The position numbers and the translations under genes were made by a program. Shown one piece after another: positions 8,731 to 16,511 of a stretch of 64,000 nt of DNA. Source of the DNA: Actinomycetales bacterium (lineage in GTDB: Bacteria > Actinomycetota > Actinomycetes > Actinomycetales > Dermatophilaceae); assembly GCA_002748155.1 (NCBI GenBank), contig PDRO01000002.1:124001-188000 (forward strand), written 5' to 3'. Numbering within the stretch: position 1 is the stretch's first letter; the number at the start of each line of letters is the position of its first letter. Below the pieces are notes generated by a model. That model worked only from the letters and a program-made list of their open reading frames with translations. It ran no database searches and was not told where the DNA came from.

Positions 8731-8759
8731 ACGATAGCTGAACTGGCGGCAAATGTCAC
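8731..8759 (-). promoter_or_regulatory. Promoter of the ydaO-nlpC transcript
   Basis: On the minus strand GTGACA (8759-8754) and TATCGT (8736-8731) are separated by 17 bases. Transcription would begin near 8724, about 70 bases before the riboswitch. Confidence 0.5.
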
Positions 8760-8848
8760 ATTAAGGTCACAGAACGACCACTGATTGGTCAACGCGATCT
8801 CGGGCTAGCCTCGGAAACCGGCCGTTCTGACCCCCACCAACGGCACTG

Positions 8849-9577
8849 TCAGACGTCGAGGGAGACGAAAACGTGCGCTGCCACCGAAGGCTCCAACCGG
8901 ACCAGCGCACCCGTGCCACCACCCTTGGCCGAGACCGGAGCGTCGGCCCGCTGCACACCAACCATGTTCTCTTGCATGGTGACCCGCACGAGCACTCCTG
9001 GTTTGATCCCGGCGGAACGCAACTCGGCCAACTTCTGCGGATCGTTCTGGGCCGGTTCCCCGATCCGGCGAACGACGGCGAGCTGCGGATCGGGCCCCAG
9101 CTCGGACAGCTCGGTGAGACCGACGAGCCCATTCCGGAACACCGGAGTGTCGGCGCTGGCCCCGAGCTCGGCCAGACCCGGGATGGGGTTGCCGTAGGGC
9201 GACTCGGTCTGCGCACCGATCAGCGCAAGGATCCGCCGCTCCACCTGCTCACTGATGACATGCTCCCAACGGCAGGCTTCGGCGTGAGCAAACTCCCACT
9301 CCAATCCGAGGACATCGACGAGCAACCGCTCGGCCAGTCGATGTTTGCGCATCACCCGAGTAGCGATCAGCCGCCCCTGCTCTGACAGCTCCAGGTGCCG
9401 GTCGCCGTCCACTCGCAGGAGTCCGTCCCGCTCCATCCGGGCCACGGTCTGCGACACCGTGGGCCCGCTGTGTCCGAGCCGTTCGGCGATCCGCGCCCGC
9501 ATCGGGGTCACACCCTCCTCCATCAACTCGAAGATGGTGCGCAGGTACATCTCCGTCGTGTCGATGAGCTGGGTCAC
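8849..9577 (-). CDS. ideR: Iron-dependent repressor IdeR/DtxR
   Basis: A regulator of about 242 residues of the DtxR/IdeR family. Fe2+-loaded dimers repress siderophore and iron-uptake genes. The N-terminal winged helix (DTTEMYLRTIFELMEEGV ... SGPTVSQTVARMERDGLL) is nearly identical to DtxR. The metal ligands are recognisable: Met in TEMYL, the His-Glu pair near HAEACRWEHV, and Cys-Trp-Glu-His. A C-terminal FeoA/SH3-like domain follows. GTG 9577 is preferred because GAGAGG lies eight bases upstream and the product then starts like DtxR; ATG 9583 is the longer alternative. It is divergent from phr, with overlapping start regions. Confidence 0.93.
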   Translation of the reverse strand: MTQLIDTTEMYLRTIFELMEEGVTPMRARIAERLGHSGPTVSQTVARMERDGLLRVDGDRHLELSEQGRLIATRVMRKHRLAERLLVDVLGLEWEFAHAEACRWEHVISEQVERRILALIGAQTESPYGNPIPGLAELGASADTPVFRNGLVGLTELSELGPDPQLAVVRRIGEPAQNDPQKLAELRSAGIKPGVLVRVTMQENMVGVQRADAPVSAKGGGTGALVRLEPSVAAHVFVSLDV

Positions 9578-9582
9578 AGGCA

Positions 9583-9588
9583 TAGCCT
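9583..9588 (+). promoter_or_regulatory. -10 box of leaderless phr promoter
   Basis: TAGCCT lies six bases before the phr ATG, inside the 5' end of divergent ideR. Confidence 0.5.
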
Positions 9589-9594
9589 CTCATC

Positions 9595-10977
9595 ATGCCC
9601 AGGCTCAGTGCCGGATCTACCCGCCCGTCAATAGTCTGGGTACGCCGTGATTTGCGATGTGCCGACCACCCGCCGTTGTGGTCGGCTGCGTCCGAGGGCC
9701 CGGTTGTCGTGCTCTTCGTGCTCGACGAAGTGCTGTTGGCGGGTGCCGGCGCGACCCGTGAGGCCCGTATGGCCGCATCGCTGCGAGCCTTCGACGCCGA
9801 CCTGCGCGAACGATATGCCGCAGGGCTGCTCGTGCGCTCAGGTACACCTTCAGCGATCGTACCCGCGTTGGCCCGGGAGATCGGAGCTCGCACGGTCTGG
9901 GTCAGCGGCGAGACCACTCCCTACGGCCGCCAAAGGGACGAGTCGGTCCGCACCGCCCTGACCGCCCTCGGGGCCGAGCTGCGGGTGCTCGGCACTCCGT
10001 ATGCCGTCGGCCCGGGGACCCTGCATACCGGGGCCGGCACGCCGTTTCGGGTATTCACACCGTTCGCCCGGGCGTGGCGGGCCCACGGCGCTCCCGGACC
10101 TGCGCCGGCGCCGGCCACCCTGCGCACGCTCGATGGCCTGGCCGGCGACCCGATCCCCGATCCGCCCGCAGACCTCCCACCGGAGGACCACGAGGCCGGG
10201 GAACAGGCTGCGCTCGCTCGCTGGGCCGACTTCCGTGATGGCGGGCTGACGGCATACGACACCGAGCGTGACCGGCCCGACCACGATGGCACCTCGCGGC
10301 TGTCTGAAGCCTTGAAATACGGTGAGCTGCACCCTCGGACGCTGCTCGCCGACCTCGCTGCGTCGGGCGTGATCGGCAGCCCTGGCTCCGCGGTCTTCAC
10401 GACCGAGCTGGCGTGGCGGGAGTTCTATGCCGACGTGCTGTGGCACCACCCGGAGTCGGCGTGGGCCGACCTGCGCCCGATCGCGGGGATGACCTACGAC
10501 GAGCCCGGTGCCGGCTTCGAGGCCTGGCAGGCCGGGCGTACCGGGTATCCGTTCGTCGATGCCGGGATGCGTCAGCTCGCCGCGACCGGATGGATGCACA
10601 ACCGGGTCCGGATGGTCACCGCGAGTTTTCTCGTCAAGGACTTGCACGTGTGGTGGCCGCACGGTGCTCGGCATTTCATGCAGCTGTTGCGTGACGGTGA
10701 CCTGGCCTCCAACTCGCACGGCTGGCAATGGACGGCCGGCACCGGCACCGATGCCGCGCCGTATTTCCGGATCTTCAACCCGATCGCCCAAGGGCGGCGC
10801 TTCGACCCGCACGGCGACTACGTACGCCGCTGGGTGCCCGAGCTCGCCCATCTGCCCGGAGCCGCCGCCCACGAGCCATGGAAGCACCCCGACGGATATG
10901 TCGCTGGCTATCCGGAGCCGATCCTCGACCACGCGTTGGAGCGCGCCGAGTCCTTGCGCCGATTCCGTGGCGATTGA
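9595..10977 (+). CDS. phr: Deoxyribodipyrimidine photolyase (cryptochrome/photolyase family)
   Basis: A 460-residue flavoprotein that uses light to split cyclobutane pyrimidine dimers. The N-terminal antenna-binding Rossmann domain opens IVWVRRDLRCADHPPLW. The C-terminal FAD domain holds ELAWREFYADVLWHHP, GYPFVDAGMRQL, WMHNRVRMVTASFLVKDL and HGWQWTAGTGTDAAPYFRIF, including the Trp and Asn residues of class I CPD photolyases. The loop SNSHGWQW replaces the common NNGGWQW. It is probably leaderless. The convergent MFS gene ends 28 bases after its stop, with no obvious hairpin between them. Confidence 0.95.
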   Translation: MPRLSAGSTRPSIVWVRRDLRCADHPPLWSAASEGPVVVLFVLDEVLLAGAGATREARMAASLRAFDADLRERYAAGLLVRSGTPSAIVPALAREIGARTVWVSGETTPYGRQRDESVRTALTALGAELRVLGTPYAVGPGTLHTGAGTPFRVFTPFARAWRAHGAPGPAPAPATLRTLDGLAGDPIPDPPADLPPEDHEAGEQAALARWADFRDGGLTAYDTERDRPDHDGTSRLSEALKYGELHPRTLLADLAASGVIGSPGSAVFTTELAWREFYADVLWHHPESAWADLRPIAGMTYDEPGAGFEAWQAGRTGYPFVDAGMRQLAATGWMHNRVRMVTASFLVKDLHVWWPHGARHFMQLLRDGDLASNSHGWQWTAGTGTDAAPYFRIFNPIAQGRRFDPHGDYVRRWVPELAHLPGAAAHEPWKHPDGYVAGYPEPILDHALERAESLRRFRGD

Positions 10978-11005
10978 GCGAACTGCCGACGGACCGCATG
11001 ACAAG

Positions 11006-12244
11006 TCATCGAGGAGCCCCTGGCGGGTTGCGGTCCGCCTCGCTGAGCCGGTCCGGCATCCGTGGAGCCCACACCCACAGCCAGGCCGCACCGACCCAGG
11101 CGATCAGCCCCAAGACGCCGGAGGCGATCCCGAGCGAGGCGATCGCGGCAACAGCGCCGACCAGCCCCGGCCCGGCGACCCAGCCGAGATCGGCCATCAG
11201 CCGCCAGCCACTGAGGAACTGAGCCCGTCCTTGCGCGGGCGAGACATCGGCGCCAAGGGTGAGCAGGACCCCCGACCCGATCCCGTTACCGATTCCGAGC
11301 ACACTGGCGACCGCGACCAAGGACCAGAAGGACCCGGCCAGCGGCATCAGCAGCAGCCCGATCCCGAGCACGAGCATCGACGGCACGGCCACCGCTGCGC
11401 GGCCGTACCGGTCCATGAGCCAGCCGGCCGGGTAGAAGAGCAGCATGTCCAGGGTGCCGGAGATGCCGAAGACCAGGCTCGTCGAGGCGCCGTCGAGACC
11501 GATGGCCTCGGCCCAGATCGGCACGACGGCGTTCCGGGCTGCCCGGACCGCCGCGATGGCCAGCACGCCGAGACCGAGGGTGGCCAGCACTCGCCGGTGA
11601 GCGGTCAACACACGTGTGACCGTGAGCTTCTGCTCGATCGGGGCATCCGCAGCGGGCAAGCCGCCGGTCTGGCGGGAGGGCGACTCCAGGTCACGGATGC
11701 TCAGCACGAGCAGGGCGGCGCCGACCCCGGCGACCGCGGCCACGGCATATGCACCACCGAGGCCCCACCGAGCCACGGCGGCGGCCCCGATGAACGGCCC
11801 GAGCAGCATCCCGACCCGGTGCACCCCGCCGAGGGTCGACAAGGCCCGGGCCCGCAGGCTCGCCGGCACCGCCTCGGCGAGATAGCTGTGCCGGGCCAGG
11901 CCGAAAGCCGACTGCGCGAGCCCGGCTGCGAACACTGCCGCCGCGAGCGCTGGCACGCTCGAGGTCAGTCCGGCAGCCGCGAAAGCTGCTGCCTCGAGGA
12001 GGCTGGCGCCGATCAGCGCCCACCGCTCACCGAACCGTGCCGCGAACGCCCCCGCCGGCAGGTCGCCGGCCACCATCCCCACGCCGAGCAGAGCCACGAC
12101 CACCGCAGCGCCGCCGGCATCGGCCCCGACTCGCAACGCGGTCAGGGCAAGCACCGGAGTCACCGCCCCCAACCCCACCGAGGACAAAGCCGTCGGGCCG
12201 TATGCCGCGACCGCGATCGTGCGCAATCGGGTCACCTCGGTCAC
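11006..12244 (-). CDS. MFS transporter (drug-efflux-like)
   Basis: A 412-residue, roughly 12-helix major facilitator with two homologous halves. Between TM2 and TM3 it has LPAGAFAARFGERWALI, the loop A region in a degenerate form, and a second-half equivalent PAGWLMDRYGRAAV. A charged interdomain loop is near residues 185-215. The substrate cannot be told from sequence. It starts at GTG 12244 and is convergent with phr. A divergent promoter for a small leader ORF sits immediately upstream. Confidence 0.85.
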   Translation of the reverse strand: MTEVTRLRTIAVAAYGPTALSSVGLGAVTPVLALTALRVGADAGGAAVVVALLGVGMVAGDLPAGAFAARFGERWALIGASLLEAAAFAAAGLTSSVPALAAAVFAAGLAQSAFGLARHSYLAEAVPASLRARALSTLGGVHRVGMLLGPFIGAAAVARWGLGGAYAVAAVAGVGAALLVLSIRDLESPSRQTGGLPAADAPIEQKLTVTRVLTAHRRVLATLGLGVLAIAAVRAARNAVVPIWAEAIGLDGASTSLVFGISGTLDMLLFYPAGWLMDRYGRAAVAVPSMLVLGIGLLLMPLAGSFWSLVAVASVLGIGNGIGSGVLLTLGADVSPAQGRAQFLSGWRLMADLGWVAGPGLVGAVAAIASLGIASGVLGLIAWVGAAWLWVWAPRMPDRLSEADRNPPGAPR

Positions 12245-12285
12245 GGGATCACTCTGTCACCGGGGCTGAACCGCCGGGAAAACCC

Positions 12286-12315
12286 TTGCGTGGCCGACCG
12301 GGCTCGACGTAGCGT
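12286..12315 (+). promoter_or_regulatory. Promoter of the small-ORF leader RNA
   Basis: TTGCGT (12286-12291) and TAGCGT (12310-12315) are 18 bases apart. Transcription would start near 12321, leaving about seven bases before an exceptionally long Shine-Dalgarno. Confidence 0.6.
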
Positions 12316-12347
12316 CCCCGGTACACGAGAAAGGAGGTGGTCAGGTA

Positions 12348-12386
12348 GTGCATTCCTATCGGACACGTGAGGTGGCTGCGCGGTAG
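12348..12386 (+). CDS. 12-codon ORF behind an extended Shine-Dalgarno (leader peptide candidate)
   Basis: GTG CAT TCC ... TAG encodes MHSYRTREVAAR. It is preceded by AGAAAGGAGGTGG (12328-12340), complementary to essentially the whole 3' end of 16S rRNA, with GGAGG ten bases before the GTG. A second Shine-Dalgarno-like GAGGTGG lies inside the ORF. Two stem-loops follow the stop. A strong promoter, maximal ribosome binding and a tiny ORF suggest a leader peptide or a small RNA rather than a conventional gene. The next gene, pdxH, is 356 bases away and has its own leaderless promoter. Function unknown. Confidence 0.5.
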   Translation: MHSYRTREVAAR

Positions 12387-12394
12387 CGCGGTCC

Positions 12395-12461
12395 GTCCCT
12401 GACCGCCTCGCGGCGGTCCATACCTGGGACGACCGCGACTGCCGCGGAATCCACGCAGTCG
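12395..12461 (+). ncRNA. Structured RNA segment after the small ORF
   Basis: GACCGCC-TCGC-GGCGGTC (12401-12418) forms a perfect seven-base hairpin enclosed by GTCCC/GGGAC (12395-12399 and 12426-12430). A second hairpin pairs CGACTGC (12436-12442) with GCAGTCG (12455-12461). It matches no RNA family that I recognise. It could be an attenuator, a frameshift stimulator or part of a small RNA. Confidence 0.4.
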
Positions 12462-12575
12462 CTGCAGCCCGTGGGTAGGCATGGCTCGTCCACCGTGCAT
12501 GCCGGCCGGTCCTGAGATCTCCGGCTCCCCACGGGCTGTCCCATGTCCCGATGCCGCACGGACGTCCTATGATCC

Positions 12576-12587
12576 GCGCAATTGCGC
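12576..12587. promoter_or_regulatory. Palindrome GCGCAATTGCGC, possible operator
   Basis: This is a perfect 12-base palindrome in the pdxH upstream gap. Related GTCGCGCAA and GTCGCGCAC motifs lie within 100 bases. The regulator is unknown. Confidence 0.3.
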
Positions 12588-12729
12588 ACAGTCGTGCGGC
12601 GAGTCGCGCAACGATCAGGCCGAATTTCGCGATAACCGCACTCTCATGCGACAAGTCGCGCACAGCAACGCGGCTTGGCAACGTGCTTTGGGCACCGCGG
12701 CCCCTGGTGCTGGCCGTCGACAACCTGAC

Positions 12730-12735
12730 TAGTCT
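12730..12735 (+). promoter_or_regulatory. -10 box of leaderless pdxH promoter
   Basis: TAGTCT lies seven bases before the pdxH GTG; no Shine-Dalgarno is present. Confidence 0.5.
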
Positions 12736-12742
12736 CGATGCT

Positions 12743-13456
12743 GTGACCGAACGGGTGAACTACACCGGTGCTGGGCTGGCCGACGACGACCTGCCCGACA
12801 GTCCTCTCGAGTTGCTCAGTCGGTGGGTGGCCGACGCACAGGCCGCGGGGGCAGGAGGTTACGAGTCACCTGAGGGGTTGGCGATGGCATTCGCCACTGT
12901 CGATTCCGCTGGGTGTCCCAACGTCCGCACGGTGCTGGTGCGCTTCCTCGACCGTCGGGGGCCGGGTTTCGTCACCGACACGACGAGCACGAAAGCGCAA
13001 GAGATCGACGGGAACCCGCAGGTGGCCGGCTCGATGGGCTGGCCGACGATGTTCCGGGTCGTGCGTTTCCGCGGGATCGCCGAGCCGGTCGAGCCGGAGG
13101 CGCTCGCGGCATACTTCACCGAACGCCCCTGGGGGTCGCGGGTCAGCGCCCTGGCGTCGAGACAGTCCGAGCCGGTCGGCGCCCGCGCCGAACTCGACGC
13201 CCTCTTCGAGGAGTATGCCGCCCGGTATCCGGACACCGGCAGCCCCGACGACGTGCCGGTGCCCGACAGTTGGGGTGGCTACCGGATCCGGCCCTGGGAG
13301 GTCGAGTTCTGGGCCGGCCGGGAGAGTCGGCTCCACGACCGGGTGGTCTACTCGGTCGCCGAAGCAGTCGGCATCGGCCCGGCCGGCTGCGACGACCCAG
13401 CGGGTTGGCCGCTGCTCGACTCGGCAGAGTGGCTGCGCTCCCGACGGATGCCCTGA
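12743..13456 (+). CDS. pdxH: Pyridoxamine 5'-phosphate oxidase
   Basis: A 237-residue FMN enzyme that oxidises pyridoxine or pyridoxamine 5'-phosphate to pyridoxal phosphate. Family marks are MAFATVDSAGCPNVRTVLVRFLD (FMN fold), FVTDTTSTKAQEIDGNPQVAG, RVVRFRGIAEPV, YFTERPWGSRVSALASRQSEPV and the C-terminal dimerisation part WGGYRIRPWEVEFWAGRESRLHDRVVY. GTG 12743 gives the normal family length. A longer ORF reaching back to 12551 reads through intergenic DNA and is rejected. The preceding gap holds a palindrome and a separate leader RNA. Confidence 0.95.
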   Translation: MTERVNYTGAGLADDDLPDSPLELLSRWVADAQAAGAGGYESPEGLAMAFATVDSAGCPNVRTVLVRFLDRRGPGFVTDTTSTKAQEIDGNPQVAGSMGWPTMFRVVRFRGIAEPVEPEALAAYFTERPWGSRVSALASRQSEPVGARAELDALFEEYAARYPDTGSPDDVPVPDSWGGYRIRPWEVEFWAGRESRLHDRVVYSVAEAVGIGPAGCDDPAGWPLLDSAEWLRSRRMP

Positions 13457-13506
13457 TCCGGCAGGTACCCGTTCTGAGGCCGCGCTGAGGGTGCCCCGCC
13501 ACGTGG

Positions 13507-15774
13507 CTAGTACAACTCCACGAACACGTGCTGCGCACCCCGGCTCTGCACCACGGCCTGGGCATCGGCAACCATGGCGGAGGAGCCGCACAGGTAGAAC
13601 TCCGTGTCAGCCGAAACGAAGTCGAGGCCGGTCAGCGCGTCGGTCACGCGGCCGCCAAAGGCATCCGGGGAGTCTTCTCGGCTATAGCAGCGCCACAACT
13701 GGGCGGGGATCGGATCGTCGAGATTGCGGGTGAGATCGTCGTTCTGTCCACGGCAGCCGAACAGGAGCGTGGCTTGGTCGAGCTCTCCCGCGTCGGCGAG
13801 TTGACCGAACATGGGCAAGAACGGCGCGATCCCGGTGCCGGTGGCGACGAAGACCCGGCGCTTCCCTGGCGCGGTGAGGCTGTATTGGCCCAGCGGAAGC
13901 TCGATCGTCGTGGTCGTGCTAATCACCGCTGACTCGGCGAAGTGCGAGCCCAGCCCGCCCGTTCGCGTGCTGACGAGCAGTCTCAGCTGTTTGTCCTGCA
14001 GCGACACGATCGAGTAGTCGCGCCACGCGTTGTCGCCCACGAGGATGCGTGCGAACTGGCCGGGAGTCCACTCCCCAACCGCGTGGTCGAGCTCGAAAAC
14101 CAACTCCCAGATGCTCGGCGTAGGCCGTCGCTTTTCCTTGACTACAGCCCGGTACTTGTCCGGAGGTAGCGCGGCGTGTTCGTCGGCCGGGACCGGGGGT
14201 GCAGCCTTGACGGATCCCCGGATGATGGAGTATCCCTTCGACCCCAGCGCCTGACTAGCTGCTGCTACGCCGCCCATGAGCGCTCCCGCGATGCCGAGGC
14301 TGCCCGCATCCTGGCCCGAGAGCAACAGGCCCGGGATCGGGGTCCGGGGGCCCAGCGGCTTGGCCCGATAGCGGTCGGGGGTGGCAGGTACCCCGAGGAA
14401 GGATCCCTGCGGGTGAGCGGTGTAGTGCTCGATGGTCACAGGCGTCGACACTTCGAAGCGTCGCACGAGGTCGCCGAATCCGGGAACGACCGTGTCGGTG
14501 AACGCGATCAGTCCCTCGCCGGTACGCTGTTTGCGGGCCGCATAGTCAGCCCCTCGTTGGCCTCTGGGCAAGTCCAGCCAGGAGGTGAACGCGGCAGTTT
14601 CAGCGATGGCTAGGATTTCGGCAGTGTGGTGGTCTTCGTCGCCCGCTTTGATGGACGGGAACGACACGAAAGCCTGCTCCGGCTCCCCCGCCAATAGCTG
14701 CGTTTCGACGGTTTCGGACATCCGGTCGTGGTCGAGTGACCGATAAATCCAGAGATTCTCGCCCTGGAGGCCGATGGTTCGAGGGCTGTCCGCGAGCCGC
14801 ACATAAACGGAGATCGCAGATGTCCCGGACCCCAGGTTGTGCACTGTTCGGCGAGACCGCTGCGTGAGCTTGCCGATATGCCCGTCGGTGGGAAGGAGCT
14901 TATCGAACGTCAGTTGCACTCCGACGTTGGAGATGATGATCGGGGCGCGGTACGTGCATTCCTGGGGTTGCGGGCCACGACGGTCGAGGACGCGCACACC
15001 GACAGCGCGTCCGCCTTCGACGAGGATCTCGGTGACATCTTGCCCGACGCGGACGGCCCCGCCGGCGCGCTCGATGGTCCGCTCGATCGTGCGCGCGATT
15101 CCTGAACTGCCTCCTTGCGGAAACCAAGCTCCGTTCAGGTAGTGATGCACGATCAGCGCATGGATGGCAAATGCGCTGCGCGATGGAGGGAGCCCGTAGT
15201 CCCCCCACTGGCTGGCCAGCAAGGCCCGGAGCTCGGCGGACCGGAAATTCTTGTCGAGGTAGTCACGAGTGGACATCGTGGCAGTTCTGCCGGTCAGCCT
15301 CTGAATCAAGGAAAGGACCGGGTCGATGAACTCCGGGACCATGCCCCGGGATAACCGTACTACATTCCACTTGAAGGTCCGATCGATGTCACGGAAGTAG
15401 CGTCGAATAGCTCGCTCCTCGCCCGGGAAGACCGAGATCAGTTTTTCTTGGTATTCGATAGAGCTGGAAGGAACAGTGAAGTCGATGCCCGGATAGATGA
15501 AACGATCGAAGCCCTCGGGCATACGGTTCCACTTCAGTTCGCCGTCCGTAAGGTAGTCGAGGTAGGCGCGGAACTGATCCCTCAGCGTCATCTCCCCGAG
15601 GTAGTGGACGCCTACGTCCCACGACGCGCCGTCTCGCCGAAATGATTGGGTGAGCCCTCCCGGCTCGGTGTGCTTTTCCAGCACGAGGACCCGCTTGCCA
15701 GCGGCGCGTGCCAGCATTCCTGCAGCAGAAAGCCCCCCGATACCTGATCCGATGACGATGCAGTCGTACATCAA
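13507..15774 (-). CDS. FAD oxidoreductase (CrtI/retinol-saturase-like) fused to ferredoxin reductase domain
   Basis: A 755-residue two-domain protein. Residues 1 to about 505 are a phytoene-desaturase/retinol-saturase type FAD oxidoreductase: YDCIVIGSGIGGLSAAGMLA dinucleotide fold, EKHTEPGGLTQSF, WDVGVHYLGEM, GGSSGIARTIERTIERAGG and C-terminal GLLLSGQDAG. From about residue 530 a complete FNR-type reductase follows: WRDYSIVS (FAD-binding RxYS), VFVATGTGIAPFLPM (NADP-binding) and FYLCGSSAMVADAQ. The fusion would let NAD(P)H feed electrons directly to the saturase-like domain. The substrate is unknown but is probably a polyene, carotenoid or quinone-like lipid. It is divergent from a TetR regulator across two operators. 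Confidence 0.85.
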   Translation of the reverse strand: MMYDCIVIGSGIGGLSAAGMLARAAGKRVLVLEKHTEPGGLTQSFRRDGASWDVGVHYLGEMTLRDQFRAYLDYLTDGELKWNRMPEGFDRFIYPGIDFTVPSSSIEYQEKLISVFPGEERAIRRYFRDIDRTFKWNVVRLSRGMVPEFIDPVLSLIQRLTGRTATMSTRDYLDKNFRSAELRALLASQWGDYGLPPSRSAFAIHALIVHHYLNGAWFPQGGSSGIARTIERTIERAGGAVRVGQDVTEILVEGGRAVGVRVLDRRGPQPQECTYRAPIIISNVGVQLTFDKLLPTDGHIGKLTQRSRRTVHNLGSGTSAISVYVRLADSPRTIGLQGENLWIYRSLDHDRMSETVETQLLAGEPEQAFVSFPSIKAGDEDHHTAEILAIAETAAFTSWLDLPRGQRGADYAARKQRTGEGLIAFTDTVVPGFGDLVRRFEVSTPVTIEHYTAHPQGSFLGVPATPDRYRAKPLGPRTPIPGLLLSGQDAGSLGIAGALMGGVAAASQALGSKGYSIIRGSVKAAPPVPADEHAALPPDKYRAVVKEKRRPTPSIWELVFELDHAVGEWTPGQFARILVGDNAWRDYSIVSLQDKQLRLLVSTRTGGLGSHFAESAVISTTTTIELPLGQYSLTAPGKRRVFVATGTGIAPFLPMFGQLADAGELDQATLLFGCRGQNDDLTRNLDDPIPAQLWRCYSREDSPDAFGGRVTDALTGLDFVSADTEFYLCGSSAMVADAQAVVQSRGAQHVFVELY

Positions 15775-15785
15775 CCCTCCTCTTA

Positions 15786-15828
15786 TAGACAGTGTCTAGC
15801 CTAGTACCCCCTGGGTAGACACTGTCAA
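15786..15828. promoter_or_regulatory. Twin operators for the divergent TetR regulator
   Basis: TAGACAGTGTCTA (15786-15798) and TAGACACTGTCAA (15816-15828) share a GACAsTGTC core and lie 30 bases apart, about three helical turns. The right site reads TTGACA on the minus strand and can be the -35 of the oxidoreductase promoter. It also overlaps the -35 region of the tetR promoter. Autoregulation plus repression of the oxidoreductase is the natural reading. Confidence 0.75.
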
Positions 15829-15847
15829 GTGAGCTGCTGGGTGTCGC

Positions 15848-15853
15848 TAGGCT
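15848..15853 (+). promoter_or_regulatory. -10 box of leaderless tetR promoter
   Basis: TAGGCT lies six bases before GTG 15860, just to the right of the second operator. Confidence 0.5.
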
Positions 15854-15859
15854 GACGTC

Positions 15860-16471
15860 GTGACGAACACCGAGCTCCCGGACCAACCGAGCAGAGCGCG
15901 CGACCTGCGCGCCGCGCTGCTCCGGACTAGTCGTGAGCTGCTGGACGAGGGCGGACCTTCCGCGCTGAGCATGCGTGAGGTGGCGCGTCGGGCAGGGTGC
16001 ACCCATCAGGCGCCGTACCACTACTTCGCGAACCGGGAGGCGATCCTGGCCGCCGTGGTAGCCGAAGGCTTCAGCGAACTCGCGGACCGATTGGAAGCGG
16101 CCAACGCCCAGGTCAGGGCCGGGGGGCTTCGCGGGACGGCAGTGGCATCATCCAACGCTTACGTGGGTTTCGCGATCACGAATCCCGGGGTGTTTCAGGT
16201 GATGTTCCGGCCCGACATGATCGATCATGCTCGATATCCCGATGTGCTCGAACACGCCACGCGAGCGCGGGAGTCCCTACGGCATCTCGTGCAGATCCTC
16301 TACGGCGACGATGCCTCGCCCGAGTTGGAGATCGTGACCTGGGCGCACGTGCATGGGATGGCCAGCCTGCTGATCAGCGGCCCACTCGGGTACGAGATCC
16401 CCACCGCGGCGGCTCGCCTGGCCTACGCGGACAACATCAACCGCATGTACGCGAGACGATTCAGGGCTTGA
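15860..16471 (+). CDS. TetR/AcrR family transcriptional regulator
   Basis: A 203-residue repressor. The N-terminal helix-turn-helix is LLRTSRELLDEGGPSALSMREVARRAG followed by CTHQAPYHYFANREAILAAV, characteristic of TetR proteins. The C-terminal ligand domain (YVGFAITNPGVFQVMFRP ... LEIVTWAHVHGMASLLISGPL) resembles the WHG/TetR_C_33 type. It is divergent from the FAD/FNR fusion across twin operators, so it most likely represses that gene and itself. The inducer is unknown. GTG 15860 appears leaderless. Confidence 0.92.
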   Translation: MTNTELPDQPSRARDLRAALLRTSRELLDEGGPSALSMREVARRAGCTHQAPYHYFANREAILAAVVAEGFSELADRLEAANAQVRAGGLRGTAVASSNAYVGFAITNPGVFQVMFRPDMIDHARYPDVLEHATRARESLRHLVQILYGDDASPELEIVTWAHVHGMASLLISGPLGYEIPTAAARLAYADNINRMYARRFRA

Positions 16472-16511
16472 CGTGGAACAACCGGCCAGACCTGATGGCT
16501 GGGGCTACCGG

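Noticed and set aside
9850..11091. Long minus-strand ORF (413 codons) antisense to phr
   Set aside because: Composition typical of a GC-rich shadow frame; phr on the plus strand has full family motifs.
12241..12723. Minus-strand ORF of 160 codons in the pdxH upstream gap
   Set aside because: No family features or ribosome-binding site; the opposite strand carries a promoter, an extended Shine-Dalgarno and hairpins.
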